Shown: positions 42,505 to 52,213, counted from the stretch's first letter. The stretch is DNA of 64,000 nucleotides from Paenibacillus pectinilyticus (GCF_001700435.1 NZ_LYPC01000020.1:187678-251677); one strand, 5' to 3'. Notes: generated by a model from the letters alone, not told the origin. A program made the numbers and translations.

Positions 42505-44434
42505 CGCGATGTTCGTAGGAAGTCTTAGCCGATTGGATGATAAAATTGATGCTATGCTGCATATGCAGCTGGTTGATTTGGCTCGTTTATTTACCAAACG
42601 AGGAAAGCTTGAGGTCGAGGCGGGATTCCATGCACACTATGAAGAGTCAGCCTCTCACATGACCGTGAGCCAGTTCTGGTGGGATTATTCCCTAAAGGAT
42701 AAAACAGCTGGGATGAAAAGTGATGTGTATCTGCGTTGTCTTGGCAGTGCCTGGTTCACGGGAGCAGAAGCCGTGAGCGACTATCTTCTTTTTTGTGCGA
42801 ATACCAGGTTTCCTAAGCTGGCTAATTGCTTGTTTGCACTCTGCGAAGATATGCGGCTAGAACGAATCTGCCGTAAAATCAGACCTGGAACTGGAGCTGT
42901 GTTTGCTCACCGGCATCGCATACTAGGTTCGTATTTTCAACATAAATTAAAGACTCATCTAACCAAGGGAGAGCTTGGGGATGCTGTGCTACTATTGGTC
43001 TATGGCTGGTTTACTGGAAAAACGTGGAAAAGCGAGATGCACACTACGTTTGGCATAGAATTGTCTACTCAATTAGCCGCCCTTTACAACGATTTAGAGC
43101 AAGTCGAGGAAGCGTCACATACGGCAGATGTTGCAAAAACTTGCGAAAAGATGATGCTTGCGCTATCCGATTGGCTGGAGCGGGACGCTGTTGCTGCCTA
43201 CTTCTGGATGCAGCAAGGCAGTGGCGTAGCCGAGCCGGTTGTTGCGGATTACAAAGGCGAGCTCAAGCGTGCGAAGCCGCTTGCCAACGATGATGTGCTC
43301 CCCGAACAAGAGGGGGAGCGGCAGTTGCCAGGCCAAGAGCGGATGCCGACTTGGCACCGCGAGAGCAGTGACCGCAGCCCGGGGCTGCTGCGGTTCGAGC
43401 TGGAGCGCGGCGCACGCACCGCCGCGCAGGGCTCTGCGCCACGTGAGGGCGATGCCGCCGACCAGGCGCTCGCCATCACCCAGGGGCGCTCGCAGCGCGC
43501 CCAGCGCACCGGCGCCGCCGCTGAGCGGCGCCAAGGCGCCTCCGTGCCCGCCGCAGCGGGGCACGGCGTAGCTGAGGTCGCCGCGTTCGCGACGGCGACC
43601 TGGCTCGCGCCTGAACGTCCTACTGCTGCGCAGGAGGACGGGTTCAGGCGCCTGAGCGAGCGCGCAGCGCCGCTCGCGAAGCCCTTGCAGCGTGCGATAC
43701 GGCGCACGCTGGAGCAGAAGCGGATCGCCCCGCGCGGCGATCGCTTATTCGGGCGGCTCGATAAGCGGCTTACGCGAGCCGTTACGCAAGAGCTGCCGCG
43801 CCTCTTCTATAAGAAGCGCGCGCCGGTACCCCAGCTCGATGCAGCGTTTGCGCTGCTCGTCGACTGCTCAGCGTCCATGTATGACAAAATGGACGAAACG
43901 AAGCTCGGTCTCGTGCTGTTCCACGAGACCCTCAAGGACCTGCGAATCCCCCACGAAGTCGTGGGATTCTGGGAAGATGCGGACCGCGTTACGGAGCAGG
44001 AGGCACCGAACCTGTTCCAGGTTGCGGTCGACTTTGGCTCCTGCCTCGCGGTCGGGAGTGGCGCGGCTCTGATGCAGTTGGAGCCGCAGCAGGATAATCG
44101 CGATGGCTTTGCTATTCGCGAGATGACGAAGCGGCTGCTGCGTCGCACAGAGCGGCAGCGCATCCTCCTTGTGTTCTCGGATGGGGAGCCTTCCGCAGCC
44201 AACTATAATGATGTTGGCATCTTGGATACACACGAAGCTGTGCTGCAAGCTAGGCGCATGGGTGTCGAAGTCATCAGTGTGTTTCTAGCGAATGGCACGG
44301 TGCATGAAACACAGCGGAATGCCATGCGAAATATGTATGGGCGTAGTAGCATCGTTGTGCCTAACGTAGAGGAATTGCCCGAACAACTGGTGCCGATTTT
44401 GCGAAAGCTCCTACTGAAATCAATTCTCACCTAA
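42482..44434 (+). CDS. VWA-domain protein, NorD/YojO-like partner of the MoxR ATPase
   Basis: A 650-residue protein. Residues 1-250 are helical. Residues about 255-425 form an Ala/Arg/Gln-rich, very GC-rich linker. The C-terminal VWA domain starts near 455 with the MIDAS motif DCSASM and continues with a Thr/Asp pattern and VFSDGEPSAANY. It overlaps the MoxR gene by 23 bases; ATG 42482 and ATG 42509 are both possible starts and neither has a clear ribosome site, so coupling is expected. The GC-rich linker keeps three other frames open, which are not genes. Confidence 0.85.
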   Translation: MRLKRFFNAMFVGSLSRLDDKIDAMLHMQLVDLARLFTKRGKLEVEAGFHAHYEESASHMTVSQFWWDYSLKDKTAGMKSDVYLRCLGSAWFTGAEAVSDYLLFCANTRFPKLANCLFALCEDMRLERICRKIRPGTGAVFAHRHRILGSYFQHKLKTHLTKGELGDAVLLLVYGWFTGKTWKSEMHTTFGIELSTQLAALYNDLEQVEEASHTADVAKTCEKMMLALSDWLERDAVAAYFWMQQGSGVAEPVVADYKGELKRAKPLANDDVLPEQEGERQLPGQERMPTWHRESSDRSPGLLRFELERGARTAAQGSAPREGDAADQALAITQGRSQRAQRTGAAAERRQGASVPAAAGHGVAEVAAFATATWLAPERPTAAQEDGFRRLSERAAPLAKPLQRAIRRTLEQKRIAPRGDRLFGRLDKRLTRAVTQELPRLFYKKRAPVPQLDAAFALLVDCSASMYDKMDETKLGLVLFHETLKDLRIPHEVVGFWEDADRVTEQEAPNLFQVAVDFGSCLAVGSGAALMQLEPQQDNRDGFAIREMTKRLLRRTERQRILLVFSDGEPSAANYNDVGILDTHEAVLQARRMGVEVISVFLANGTVHETQRNAMRNMYGRSSIVVPNVEELPEQLVPILRKLLLKSILT

Positions 44435-44533
44435 CAAGATGACGTGAAATTTCCTTCATTTATGAACAATCGGCGGAACCTAAACTGCTGTATTCATCTA
44501 TCTTTTACCCATAAAATCCAGTACAATAGATCA

Positions 44534-44574
44534 GGGTCATTTCACGGCAAAATCCGAGTAAATGTGACCCTTTT
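44534..44574 (+). terminator. Terminator before purT
   Basis: GGGTCA/TGACCC outer stem with nested TTT/AAA and CGG/CCG pairs and a TTTT tail. It lies 100 bases after the VWA stop and 102 before purT, so it either ends the moxR-VWA transcript or acts as a leader attenuator; TACAAT at 44522 just upstream could be a -10. Confidence 0.6.
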
Positions 44575-44675
44575 CGATGATTTTGATCTCATTTCGTTCT
44601 ATCATCATTTATTATCTACATACGTATCACACATTGAAGCCGTCATTATTATCATTATAGGAGGTAAGGAATCTC

Positions 44676-45854
44676 ATGTACGGAGCACCATTATCACACA
44701 AATCGAAGAAAATTATGCTGCTTGGCTCAGGAGAGCTTGGCAAAGAGGTTATCATTGAAGCACAACGTTTAGGTATTGAAACGATTGCGGTTGATCGTTA
44801 TGCGAATGCACCTGCCATGCAAGTTGCACATCGCAGCCACGTTATTGATATGCTAGATAGTGAGCAACTGCGTGCGATTATCGAACAAGAGCGCCCGGAT
44901 TTGATCGTGCCTGAGATTGAAGCAATTGCCACTTCCGTACTTGTTGAATTGGAGACGGAAGGCTACCGAGTCATTCCGACGGCAACGGCTTCTCGTTTGA
45001 CGATGGATAGAGAAGGCATTCGCCGACTTGCCGCTGAAACGTTAGGATTGCGCACAGCTAAATTCGAATTTGCCAATAGTCTGGAAGAATTACACGCAGC
45101 AGTAGCAAAAATCGGGACACCTTGCGTAATTAAACCGATCATGAGCTCTTCGGGTAAAGGGCAAAGTGTTTGCCGCACGCCTGAAGGCGTGGAAGCTTCG
45201 TGGAACATCGCCATGGAAGGCGGACGCGCCAAGAAAGCTCGCGTAATCGTTGAGGAATTCATCCACTTTGAATCGGAGATCACATTGTTAACGGTTCGTT
45301 CCATCTCGGGGACTACGTATTGTGAGCCGATTGGTCATATCCAAAAAGACGGTGACTACATCGAATCTTGGCAGCCTCACACCATGTCAGAGCAACAGAT
45401 CATGGATGCGCAGCATATGGCCAAAACGATAACGGATGCCCTCGGTGGTCTTGGTTTATATGGGGTAGAGCTATTCTTAACCGCAGATGGCGTATACTTC
45501 AGTGAAGTTTCACCTCGCCCGCATGATACAGGGATGGTTACGATGGCTACACAGGATCTCAGTGAATTTGCGCTTCATGCAAGAGCGATATTGGGCTTCC
45601 CCATAACGGGAGTTCGCTTGTTAACACCTGGTGCAAGCTACACGCTAAAAGCAGATCGCGAGCAAGTTGAATATACGATTAGCGGAATTGAAGAAGCGTT
45701 ATCTGTGCCGAATACGCAAGTTCGCGTGTTTGGAAAGCCAGAAACCAAAGTGGGACGCCGCATGGCAGTAGCCCTAAGTTCGGCTGAGACGGTGGAAGAA
45801 GCGCGCAGCCTAGCCAAGCAAGCAGCAGGGAAATTAACTTTGAATTTCGACTAA
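44676..45854 (+). CDS. purT: Formate-dependent GAR transformylase PurT
   Basis: A 392-residue ATP-grasp enzyme that makes formylglycinamide ribonucleotide from GAR, formate and ATP in purine synthesis. Family features: [42 protein letters not shown] (ATP-grasp), [14 protein letters not shown] and [14 protein letters not shown] with metal ligands. Strong TAGGAGG site. A second thioesterase gene follows after 57 bases. Confidence 0.96.
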   Translation: MYGAPLSHKSKKIMLLGSGELGKEVIIEAQRLGIETIAVDRYANAPAMQVAHRSHVIDMLDSEQLRAIIEQERPDLIVPEIEAIATSVLVELETEGYRVIPTATASRLTMDREGIRRLAAETLGLRTAKFEFANSLEELHAAVAKIGTPCVIKPIMSSSGKGQSVCRTPEGVEASWNIAMEGGRAKKARVIVEEFIHFESEITLLTVRSISGTTYCEPIGHIQKDGDYIESWQPHTMSEQQIMDAQHMAKTITDALGGLGLYGVELFLTADGVYFSEVSPRPHDTGMVTMATQDLSEFALHARAILGFPITGVRLLTPGASYTLKADREQVEYTISGIEEALSVPNTQVRVFGKPETKVGRRMAVALSSAETVEEARSLAKQAAGKLTLNFD

Positions 45855-45911
45855 AATATAGCATGACTGCAGTACCTGTATGTCTGAGGTCATCATTCGG
45901 AGGCAACCAGT

Positions 45912-46385
45912 ATGGAACCCAAAGCAGCAAGACTGTCTCGAACCGTGTTGACAGAAATTATTTTGCCGGCGGACACGAATTACCATAATACGGTGTTTGG
46001 CGGGCGCGTTATGCAGTATATCGATAAAGTGGCAACTATTGCGTCGATGCGCCATTGCCGTAAGAGTGTCGTAACTGCGTCTAGTGATAGTCTGGATTTT
46101 TTCGCGCCAGTTAAGCTTGGCGAGGCCATTCAGTTGGAAGCATTCGTCACATGGACACATCGAAGCTCCATGGAGGTCTATGTGAAAATTGAGTCGGAGA
46201 ATCTGCTTACAGGTGAAAAAAAGCGGACCGCTACTTCATTCTTGACTTTCGTTGCTTTGGATGAACATGGTCAGCCATGTCCCGTTCCAGGCATCATCGC
46301 CGAGACGGATGAAGAGAAGAAGCTGTTTGAATCTGCGGAAGCACGTTTTACAGCGCGGAAACTTCGTAAAGAAGAAAGACATTAG
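45912..46385 (+). CDS. Acyl-CoA thioesterase (hotdog fold, YkhA-like), copy 2
   Basis: A 157-residue paralogue of the protein at 17384. Core ILPADTNYHNTVFGGRVMQYIDKVA and MRHCRKSVVTASSDS match the YkhA family. It has its own GGAGG site and is closed by a strong terminator at 46410. Both copies keep the Asn-His-Asn-Thr active loop, so both should be active. Confidence 0.92.
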   Translation: MEPKAARLSRTVLTEIILPADTNYHNTVFGGRVMQYIDKVATIASMRHCRKSVVTASSDSLDFFAPVKLGEAIQLEAFVTWTHRSSMEVYVKIESENLLTGEKKRTATSFLTFVALDEHGQPCPVPGIIAETDEEKKLFESAEARFTARKLRKEERH

Positions 46386-46409
46386 GCAGCTACTTGACGC
46401 GTGGCTAAT

Positions 46410-46451
46410 AAATAAGGCAGTTCCCAATAGGGAGCTGCCTTATTTGTTTTG
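46410..46451 (+). terminator. Terminator after the second thioesterase gene
   Basis: Stem AAATAAGGCAG plus TTCCC pairing with GGGA/CTGCCTTATTT around an AATA loop, then GTTTT. Confidence 0.85.
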
Positions 46452-46528
46452 GAAAAGGAAGGAATAATTGGATGCTTATTGAATATTACTGATATCGCAC
46501 GTGAATGAACAAAAGCAGCACAGTGTTA

Positions 46529-46561
46529 GTGGTTAATAACCACTTTCGAACTTTTTATAAA
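46529..46561 (+). promoter_or_regulatory. Promoter with overlapping palindrome upstream of vanW
   Basis: A 15-base palindrome GTGGTTA-A-TAACCAC (46529-46543) contains a -35-like TTAATA (46533-46538); a -10 TATAAA follows at 46556-46561 with 17-base spacing. A repressor on the palindrome would block the -35. A second hairpin GGAGTC/GACTCC lies at 46567-46595 in the leader. Confidence 0.5.
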
Positions 46562-46626
46562 CTGTAGGAGTCAAATCTAGGGGATAGTCGACTCCATCTA
46601 TTGCCAAAGAAAAGGACGGGGAATTA

Positions 46627-47457
46627 GTGGAATTTGTTGAGATGAAAAAACGAATAGGCAAACGGTTTCCATTTTTATATCAACTTCGGGTAAAGCAGCT
46701 TATGTTCAAAAGGCACATCATCAATTTGAATCCTGGACATACATTCGCATACTTAAAAAGTGACCAGATACTTCCCTACACGGTGAAGAAGCATAAGTCG
46801 ATTTTACGAAGAGTACTCGGTCATACAGATCCGATTTTACAAGAGAATAAGATTGTGAATTTACGCATTGCATTGAAACATGTGAATGGAATCGTGATCC
46901 AGCCTGGCGAAACGTTTTCCTTTTGGAAGCTAATCGGCGTAACGAGTAAGGAGAAGGGGTACATTGAGGGCCTTATGTTATCCCACGGCGAGGTGAAGGT
47001 AGGAACGGGCGGAGGGCTGTGTCAGTTAGCCAATATGCTGTATTGGTTAGCGCTACATACGCCACTTGTCATCAAGGAAAGGCATCATCATAGCTTTGAT
47101 CTTTTTCCTGATGATCGCCGAGTGATTCCTTTTGGGACAGGGACGAGTGTGTTTTACAATTATGTCGATCTGCAATTTTACAATCCTACTGAGAATCGGT
47201 TTCAATTTAACCTAGAAGTGACCGACGAGTACTTAGAAGGCACGATTAGCAGTGAGGCGGAATTGGCTTATGATTACAAAGTAAAAGAAAAAAACCATCA
47301 GTTTTATCAACGTGGAGATAAATGGTACAGAGGGAATGAAATATGGCGGCAAACTTACCATAAATCTGATGACACGATGCTAGACGAAGTATTAGTGAAT
47401 GTGAATCATTCCGAAGTCAAATATATGAATTCGCATACACCCCAGGAGACAGTATGA
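46627..47457 (+). CDS. VanW family protein
   Basis: A 276-residue VanW protein: QPGETFSFWKLIGVTSKEKGY, GGGLCQLANMLYWLA and HHHSFDLFPDDRRVIPFGTGTSVFYNY are the family core. VanW proteins are linked to cell-wall metabolism and glycopeptide-resistance clusters, but their reaction is not known; no vanHAX genes are nearby, so resistance should not be inferred. Start GTG 46627; ATG 46642 is an alternative. It overlaps the DUF817 gene by 4 bases. Confidence 0.87.
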   Translation: MEFVEMKKRIGKRFPFLYQLRVKQLMFKRHIINLNPGHTFAYLKSDQILPYTVKKHKSILRRVLGHTDPILQENKIVNLRIALKHVNGIVIQPGETFSFWKLIGVTSKEKGYIEGLMLSHGEVKVGTGGGLCQLANMLYWLALHTPLVIKERHHHSFDLFPDDRRVIPFGTGTSVFYNYVDLQFYNPTENRFQFNLEVTDEYLEGTISSEAELAYDYKVKEKNHQFYQRGDKWYRGNEIWRQTYHKSDDTMLDEVLVNVNHSEVKYMNSHTPQETV

Positions 47458-48260
47458 AAGTAGAGCATCTAAAGGAATTCCTGATTTTCGGCTGGAAGCA
47501 GGCGTTGTGCTGCATTTTTCCTGTTGTAATTTTTATGACATTAGCGATATCGAAAGTTGTACATATTGATTTTATCCATCGCTATGATTTTATCTTACTT
47601 GTGTGTATCCTTGCTCAGCTCCTATTGGTCTGGTCGAAGCTAGAAAGCGTGGATGAGCTCAAGGTAATCACATTATTTCATCTCATCGGACTAGGCTTAG
47701 AGTTGTATAAAGTGCACATGGGTTCTTGGTCTTATCCAGAAGAAGGATGGACGAAATTCGGCGGAGTCCCGTTATATAGCGGCTTCATGTACGCCAGTGT
47801 GGCGAGTTACGTATGTCAGGCATGGAAACGTTTTGATTTACATCTGGTGCACTGGCCGAGGACTTCGATTGCAGTTATGATAGCCGTGTGTATTTATGCG
47901 AACTTCTTTACGCATCATTTTGCCTATGATATCCGTTGGTTCCTCATCGCGGGTTTAGTTATCCTTTTTTACAAAACGAAAGTTCGTTTTACGGTCACCA
48001 CAGTGCCTCGTCAAATGCCCACCATGTTGTCCTTTGCACTGATCGCTTTTTTTATTTGGCTCGCCGAAAATATTTCCACCTTCCTAGGTGCATGGCGCTA
48101 TCCCGATCAAGAAATTTCCTGGCAGATTGTGCACTGGGGTAAAATCACTTCATGGTTTCTGTTAGTCATCATTACGATTATCAGCGTGGCTGAATTAAAG
48201 CGGATCAAATATCCAGAGCAAGTGAGGGGAAAAGTGGAGAAGGGCGCTTCCCTTAAATAA
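47454..48260 (+). CDS. DUF817 family integral membrane protein (YoaT-like)
   Basis: A 268-residue protein with about eight hydrophobic segments and conserved polar blocks LELYKVHMGSWSYPE, GVPLYSGFMYASVASYV and WLAENISTFLGAWRYPDQ, as in DUF817. Function unknown. It starts within the vanW stop, so the two form a coupled pair; B. subtilis has VanW-like yoaR near yoaT. Confidence 0.85.
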   Translation: MKVEHLKEFLIFGWKQALCCIFPVVIFMTLAISKVVHIDFIHRYDFILLVCILAQLLLVWSKLESVDELKVITLFHLIGLGLELYKVHMGSWSYPEEGWTKFGGVPLYSGFMYASVASYVCQAWKRFDLHLVHWPRTSIAVMIAVCIYANFFTHHFAYDIRWFLIAGLVILFYKTKVRFTVTTVPRQMPTMLSFALIAFFIWLAENISTFLGAWRYPDQEISWQIVHWGKITSWFLLVIITIISVAELKRIKYPEQVRGKVEKGASLK

Positions 48261-48264
48261 CGAA

Positions 48265-48299
48265 AACCCCAGAGCACAAGGCTGCTCTGGGGTTATTTC
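48265..48299. terminator. Bidirectional terminator between DUF817 gene and sbp
   Basis: A perfect 12-bp stem AACCCCAGAGCA / TGCTCTGGGGTT with a 6-base loop between two converging genes. Confidence 0.88.
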
Positions 48300-48304
48300 T
48301 TGTC

Positions 48305-49423
48305 TTACTTAGCTCCGCCTTCGGCAAGGATGGTTTCCCAAATCGCGCCTTTACCATAGAGCTCTTTGTTCACTTTATCCCATCCGCCAAGGTATTCGAT
48401 GTTGAATAGGCCAGGAGGAGTTGTGTAGTTTTTCTCATATTGTTTCGCAACTTCTGGAAGAACAGAGCGGAAGCCTTTGTCAGCAAAAACCTTCTGAGCA
48501 TCCACAGAGAACAAGTAGTTGTAGAAAGCTGTAACAGCTTCACGATTACCATGTTTATCTACGTATTTATCGATAATAGCAACTGGATTCTCAATGGAAG
48601 TTGTGTATTGCGGAATAACTTCAACATATTTTTTACCGGATTGGATACGAGCAACAAGTTCATTCTCATAAGTGATGATCGCATCGCCTACACCTTTATC
48701 GAAAGTCGTAAGGGAATCCGCACCGCTCTTGTCTAAAACTTTAATGTTTTTGTAGATTTTGGCTACCAAATCTTTGGCAACGGCAGGGTCTTGCTTGCCA
48801 GCAGCTTCGGAGATTTTGAGACCAGCACCATAAACGGCATTGATATCCCATTTAGCGCCACCGGAAGTGCTTGGATTTGGAATTAGAACTTCTACACCTG
48901 GTTTGGTCAAATCGGACCAATCTTTGATGCCTTTCGGATTCCCTTCACGTACACCGATCGCCGCGATGGATGTTGTGATGTTTCCTTTGTAAGGATTGTT
49001 TTTCCAATCACTCGTGATCAAGCCTTTTTCCACGATTTTTTGGATATCGCCTTCAAGAGAGAGTGGGGCGATATCTGCTTCGAAGCCTTGAATGATCGCA
49101 GTAGCTTGGGAACCAGATGCTACATAAGATTCTTGGAAATCAACAGTTACACCTGTTTTCTTTTTATATTCTTCTTTGAATTTCGGCAGGATGACATCAA
49201 AGGAATCTTTCAAGATGGAATAAGCGCCGATGGTGATTGTTACTTTACCGCCATCCGCTTTTGGTGTCGTACTTGCAGCTGCTGTTGCTGTTGCGCCAGT
49301 GGTTGCTGCGGCTGTAGGTGAACTAGTGCTTGCTGTTTTTGTGTCGGATCCGCAAGCTGTAAGGGCAATACTTGCTGTGAATAATGCGGCAGTAACGAGG
49401 CCAAGCGATTTGAATTTTTTCAT
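48305..49423 (-). CDS. sbp: Sulfate/thiosulfate ABC transporter substrate-binding lipoprotein
   Basis: A 372-residue periplasmic-type binding protein anchored as a lipoprotein (lipobox LTAC, Cys near residue 24) with an Ala/Thr/Ser-rich spacer to about 57. Family marks: SYVASGSQATAIIQGFEADIAPLSL, NPSTSGGAKW and ITYENEL, as in Sbp/CysP. It is the last gene of the cysT-cysW-cysA-sbp series; a 46-base gap separates it from cysA. Start ATG 49423 behind GGGGAG; TTG 49432 is not preferred. Confidence 0.93.
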   Translation of the reverse strand: MKKFKSLGLVTAALFTASIALTACGSDTKTASTSSPTAAATTGATATAAASTTPKADGGKVTITIGAYSILKDSFDVILPKFKEEYKKKTGVTVDFQESYVASGSQATAIIQGFEADIAPLSLEGDIQKIVEKGLITSDWKNNPYKGNITTSIAAIGVREGNPKGIKDWSDLTKPGVEVLIPNPSTSGGAKWDINAVYGAGLKISEAAGKQDPAVAKDLVAKIYKNIKVLDKSGADSLTTFDKGVGDAIITYENELVARIQSGKKYVEVIPQYTTSIENPVAIIDKYVDKHGNREAVTAFYNYLFSVDAQKVFADKGFRSVLPEVAKQYEKNYTTPPGLFNIEYLGGWDKVNKELYGKGAIWETILAEGGAK

Positions 49424-49469
49424 GGTTAACAACTCCCCTTCTTTTCTAATGCTTATTTAGGATAAATGA

Positions 49470-50555
49470 TCATATGAAGACAGGCTGTGGATCTTGTTTG
49501 GCCTGATTATCAATCCAAGTAGTACCGTCCTTGGTAAATACAGAAATTTGATGAATCAAGATGTTCACGTCATCGCCAACTTGATAGATGCGGTCATTCA
49601 CTGGCTGGTAAGCAAAGAGTTTATATGGACCAGCGTCCATTTCCAAATACCAAGAATCGCCGCGGAAGTGAACGTGTGTGACTTTACCTTTTTCACCAGC
49701 AGTAGCTAAGTGACTGACATTATGTGGTCGAACCTCAATATTCTCAGGTCTAATGAGGACATTGACATCTGGAAGCCATTTACCGTCTTGCTGAAGGTCA
49801 GCAAGGGACGGGAAGCCAACTAACGGTGCGTAGTGAGACAACACATTAGATTCACCAATGAAGGAAGCTGCGAAAGAAGAGGCAGGCTTCGTATAAATTT
49901 CCCAAGGGCTTCCTTGCTGTTCGATTTTTCCGCCTTGGACCAAAATTATTTCATCAGCGACCTCGATCGCCTCATCCTGATCATGCGTAACGAACAAGGT
50001 CGTTACTTTGAATTCATTAATGAGATTACGCAGCCACACACGTAGCTCTTTCCGAATCTTGGCATCAATTGCCGCGAATGGCTCATCGAGTAGAAGGAGG
50101 CGCGGTTCAGGTGCTAATGCCCGGGCAAAGGCAACCCGTTGGCGTTGACCGCCAGAAAGTTGATGCGGATATTTCCGCTCATGGCCAGCTAGCCCCATTA
50201 AATTAAGTAAATACGTAACGCGATCCTGAATCTCAGCCTTCGATTTCTTGAGTACCTTCAGTCCATAAGCAACGTTGTCAAAAACGGTCATGTGTTTGAA
50301 GAGGGCATAGCTTTGAAATACGAAACCAATTCCGCGCTCTTGCACAGGAAGGTGAGTCGCTATTTTACCGTCGAAATAAATATCGCCGCCAGTAGGGCTT
50401 TCGAGACCAGAGAGCATCCGCAGGATGGAGGTTTTACCGCCACCGCTCGGTCCAATCAAGCCGACAAGATGCCCTTCTTTTATTTTAAAATTAACGTCTT
50501 TGATCGCATGAAATTCACCGTAATGTTTATTTAAGTTGGTCACTTCAATGTGCAT
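49470..50555 (-). CDS. cysA: Sulfate ABC transporter ATP-binding protein CysA
   Basis: A 361-residue ABC ATPase. Walker A GPSGGGKTS, Q-loop FVFQSYALFKHMTV, signature LSGGQRQRVAFARAL and Walker B LLLDEPFAAID are present, followed by a TOBE-like C-terminal domain. ATG 50555 has GGAGGAGG 8 bases upstream. It overlaps cysW by 11 bases. It supplies energy for uptake of sulfate or thiosulfate through CysT-CysW. Confidence 0.95.
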   Translation of the reverse strand: MHIEVTNLNKHYGEFHAIKDVNFKIKEGHLVGLIGPSGGGKTSILRMLSGLESPTGGDIYFDGKIATHLPVQERGIGFVFQSYALFKHMTVFDNVAYGLKVLKKSKAEIQDRVTYLLNLMGLAGHERKYPHQLSGGQRQRVAFARALAPEPRLLLLDEPFAAIDAKIRKELRVWLRNLINEFKVTTLFVTHDQDEAIEVADEIILVQGGKIEQQGSPWEIYTKPASSFAASFIGESNVLSHYAPLVGFPSLADLQQDGKWLPDVNVLIRPENIEVRPHNVSHLATAGEKGKVTHVHFRGDSWYLEMDAGPYKLFAYQPVNDRIYQVGDDVNILIHQISVFTKDGTTWIDNQAKQDPQPVFI

Positions 50556-51375
50556 GCGGGGATCCTCCTCCATGGTTTCTTGCTGCTTCACTTCTCCGTT
50601 TTAACCACTCTAGCACTAACAAAATCGTGATCGAAATGAGTCCTAGTACGAAAGCTAAGCTATTCGCTGCAACAAGTTGAAATTGCTCAGCGTCTTGATA
50701 GACGAGTGTAGTAGCCGTTTGTGTTTGATTAATGATGTTACCGGACACCACCAGGATTGATCCGAATTCACCGAGCGCTCTCGCAATAGTCAAAATTAAC
50801 CCATACACGACACCCCAGCGAATACTCGGCCAGGTCACTTGGAAGAACGTACGCCATGGACCGGCGCCTAAGGTAGCCGAAGCTTCTTCGGACTGTGTAC
50901 CGATCTCTTCAAGTAAAGGGACAACTTCACGTACCATAAGCGGGAAGGTGATAAACATGGTCGCGATCACCATACCAGGAATGGCATAGACAATTTTCAT
51001 GTTATGGTCTTCCAAGAAGGCTCCGAGCGCTGTGTTTGGCCCGAAGATCAAAATCACCATTAAGCCCACAATGACTGGAGATACAGCAAAGGGAAGATCA
51101 ATCAAGGCGTTAATGATAGGCTTTAGCCAACGGGAGATCCAAGACCCTCTTACAATTTCTAATGAAATATAAATTCCGATAATGGCATTAAGAATAGTAA
51201 CGATGGATACAATGATCAGGGAAATTTTCATGGCATGCAGGGCTTCTGGTCGAACCAGTGATTTCAGGAAAGCACTAGGCCCATCTTCGAACGCGCCCAC
51301 TGTAATACCTAAGAAAGGCAATATAATTAGTAGGAATATGACCAAAAAAGAAATTCCGATTAATAATCTTCTCAT
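50545..51375 (-). CDS. cysW: Sulfate ABC transporter permease CysW
   Basis: A 276-residue permease with six hydrophobic segments and the EAA loop EEIGTQSEEASATLGAGPWRTF. The C-terminus GGGSPHAH is polar. ATG 51375 starts in the cysT stop (ATGA overlap); upstream in-frame starts lie inside cysT. Confidence 0.95.
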   Translation of the reverse strand: MRRLLIGISFLVIFLLIILPFLGITVGAFEDGPSAFLKSLVRPEALHAMKISLIIVSIVTILNAIIGIYISLEIVRGSWISRWLKPIINALIDLPFAVSPVIVGLMVILIFGPNTALGAFLEDHNMKIVYAIPGMVIATMFITFPLMVREVVPLLEEIGTQSEEASATLGAGPWRTFFQVTWPSIRWGVVYGLILTIARALGEFGSILVVSGNIINQTQTATTLVYQDAEQFQLVAANSLAFVLGLISITILLVLEWLKRRSEAARNHGGGSPHAH

Positions 51376-52178
51376 GCTAGCCGCCCCTTTCCGCGTGTCC
51401 ATACATGGATAGCCCATAATATCAGGACGGAAAGTGTAAGGAGGACTAGTGAGATCGCAGCAGCACCTTCGGGATTGTAGTTCTGCGTTTCACCATATAT
51501 ATAGACCGAGGCGACCATCGTTTTTCCTGGTAAATTACCGGAGATCAATGAGATGGCACCGAATTCAGCAAGTGAGCGGGAAAAAGCGAGCATACTGCCG
51601 GCAATCGTACCGGGTAGAAGTGCTGGAAACACAATGCGGCAGAACGTATAGAATCTGCTTGCGCCGAGTGTAAAGCTAGCCTGTTCTTCTGCTGGATCGA
51701 TCTGCTCGAGCAATGGCTGAACCGTTCGTACAACGAATGGAAAGGTTACGAAGACGAGACCGATAACGATCGCGGTTTGATTATAAAGCAGCTTAATCCC
51801 CGCATGGTCTAGCCAAGCCCCTAGTGGACTTTGTGGTCCTAGTAGGGTTAGAAACATTAATCCGGCAACAGAGGTCGGAAGTGAGAAGGGAAGATCAACC
51901 ATACTGTTTAGAATACTCTGCCCTCGAAAACGATACCTGACGAGAACGTAAGCGATGATCGTTCCTACTATGGCTTGAATCACAGTAGCAATGACGCTGA
52001 GCTTAACTGTTAACATAATTGATTTCCATGCTAAAGGTCCCGTAACTTCTTTCCAGAAAGGCTCCCATCCTAACGAAAATCCTTTGACATAGATGGATGC
52101 GATAGGGATAAGAAGAAAAACGATTAAGTAGCCTATAAGCACGGATCGAACCGTCGCTTTAAAAACCTTGTTCCGCAT
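51372..52178 (-). CDS. cysT: Sulfate ABC transporter permease CysT (CysU)
   Basis: A 268-residue permease with six hydrophobic segments; the EAA loop EQIDPAEEQASFTLGASRFYTF and FSRSLAEFGAISLISGNLPGKT are diagnostic. It is the first gene of the operon and has a consensus promoter at 52242-52270 with a palindrome downstream of it. Confidence 0.95.
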   Translation of the reverse strand: MRNKVFKATVRSVLIGYLIVFLLIPIASIYVKGFSLGWEPFWKEVTGPLAWKSIMLTVKLSVIATVIQAIVGTIIAYVLVRYRFRGQSILNSMVDLPFSLPTSVAGLMFLTLLGPQSPLGAWLDHAGIKLLYNQTAIVIGLVFVTFPFVVRTVQPLLEQIDPAEEQASFTLGASRFYTFCRIVFPALLPGTIAGSMLAFSRSLAEFGAISLISGNLPGKTMVASVYIYGETQNYNPEGAAAISLVLLTLSVLILWAIHVWTRGKGRLA

Positions 52179-52213
52179 GGAACACCACCATTCTGATAAA
52201 ACTTATAAACCAT

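Noticed and set aside
43239..43707. Long open frames in other frames and on the minus strand inside the VWA gene
   Set aside because: The region is extremely GC-rich, which removes stop codons in all frames. The frames lack ribosome sites and show no domain; the VWA frame is continuous with conserved sequence on both sides.
46627..47457. VanW as evidence of glycopeptide resistance
   Set aside because: No vanHAX, vanRS or D-Ala-D-Lac ligase genes are present; VanW proteins are widespread in spore-formers without resistance.
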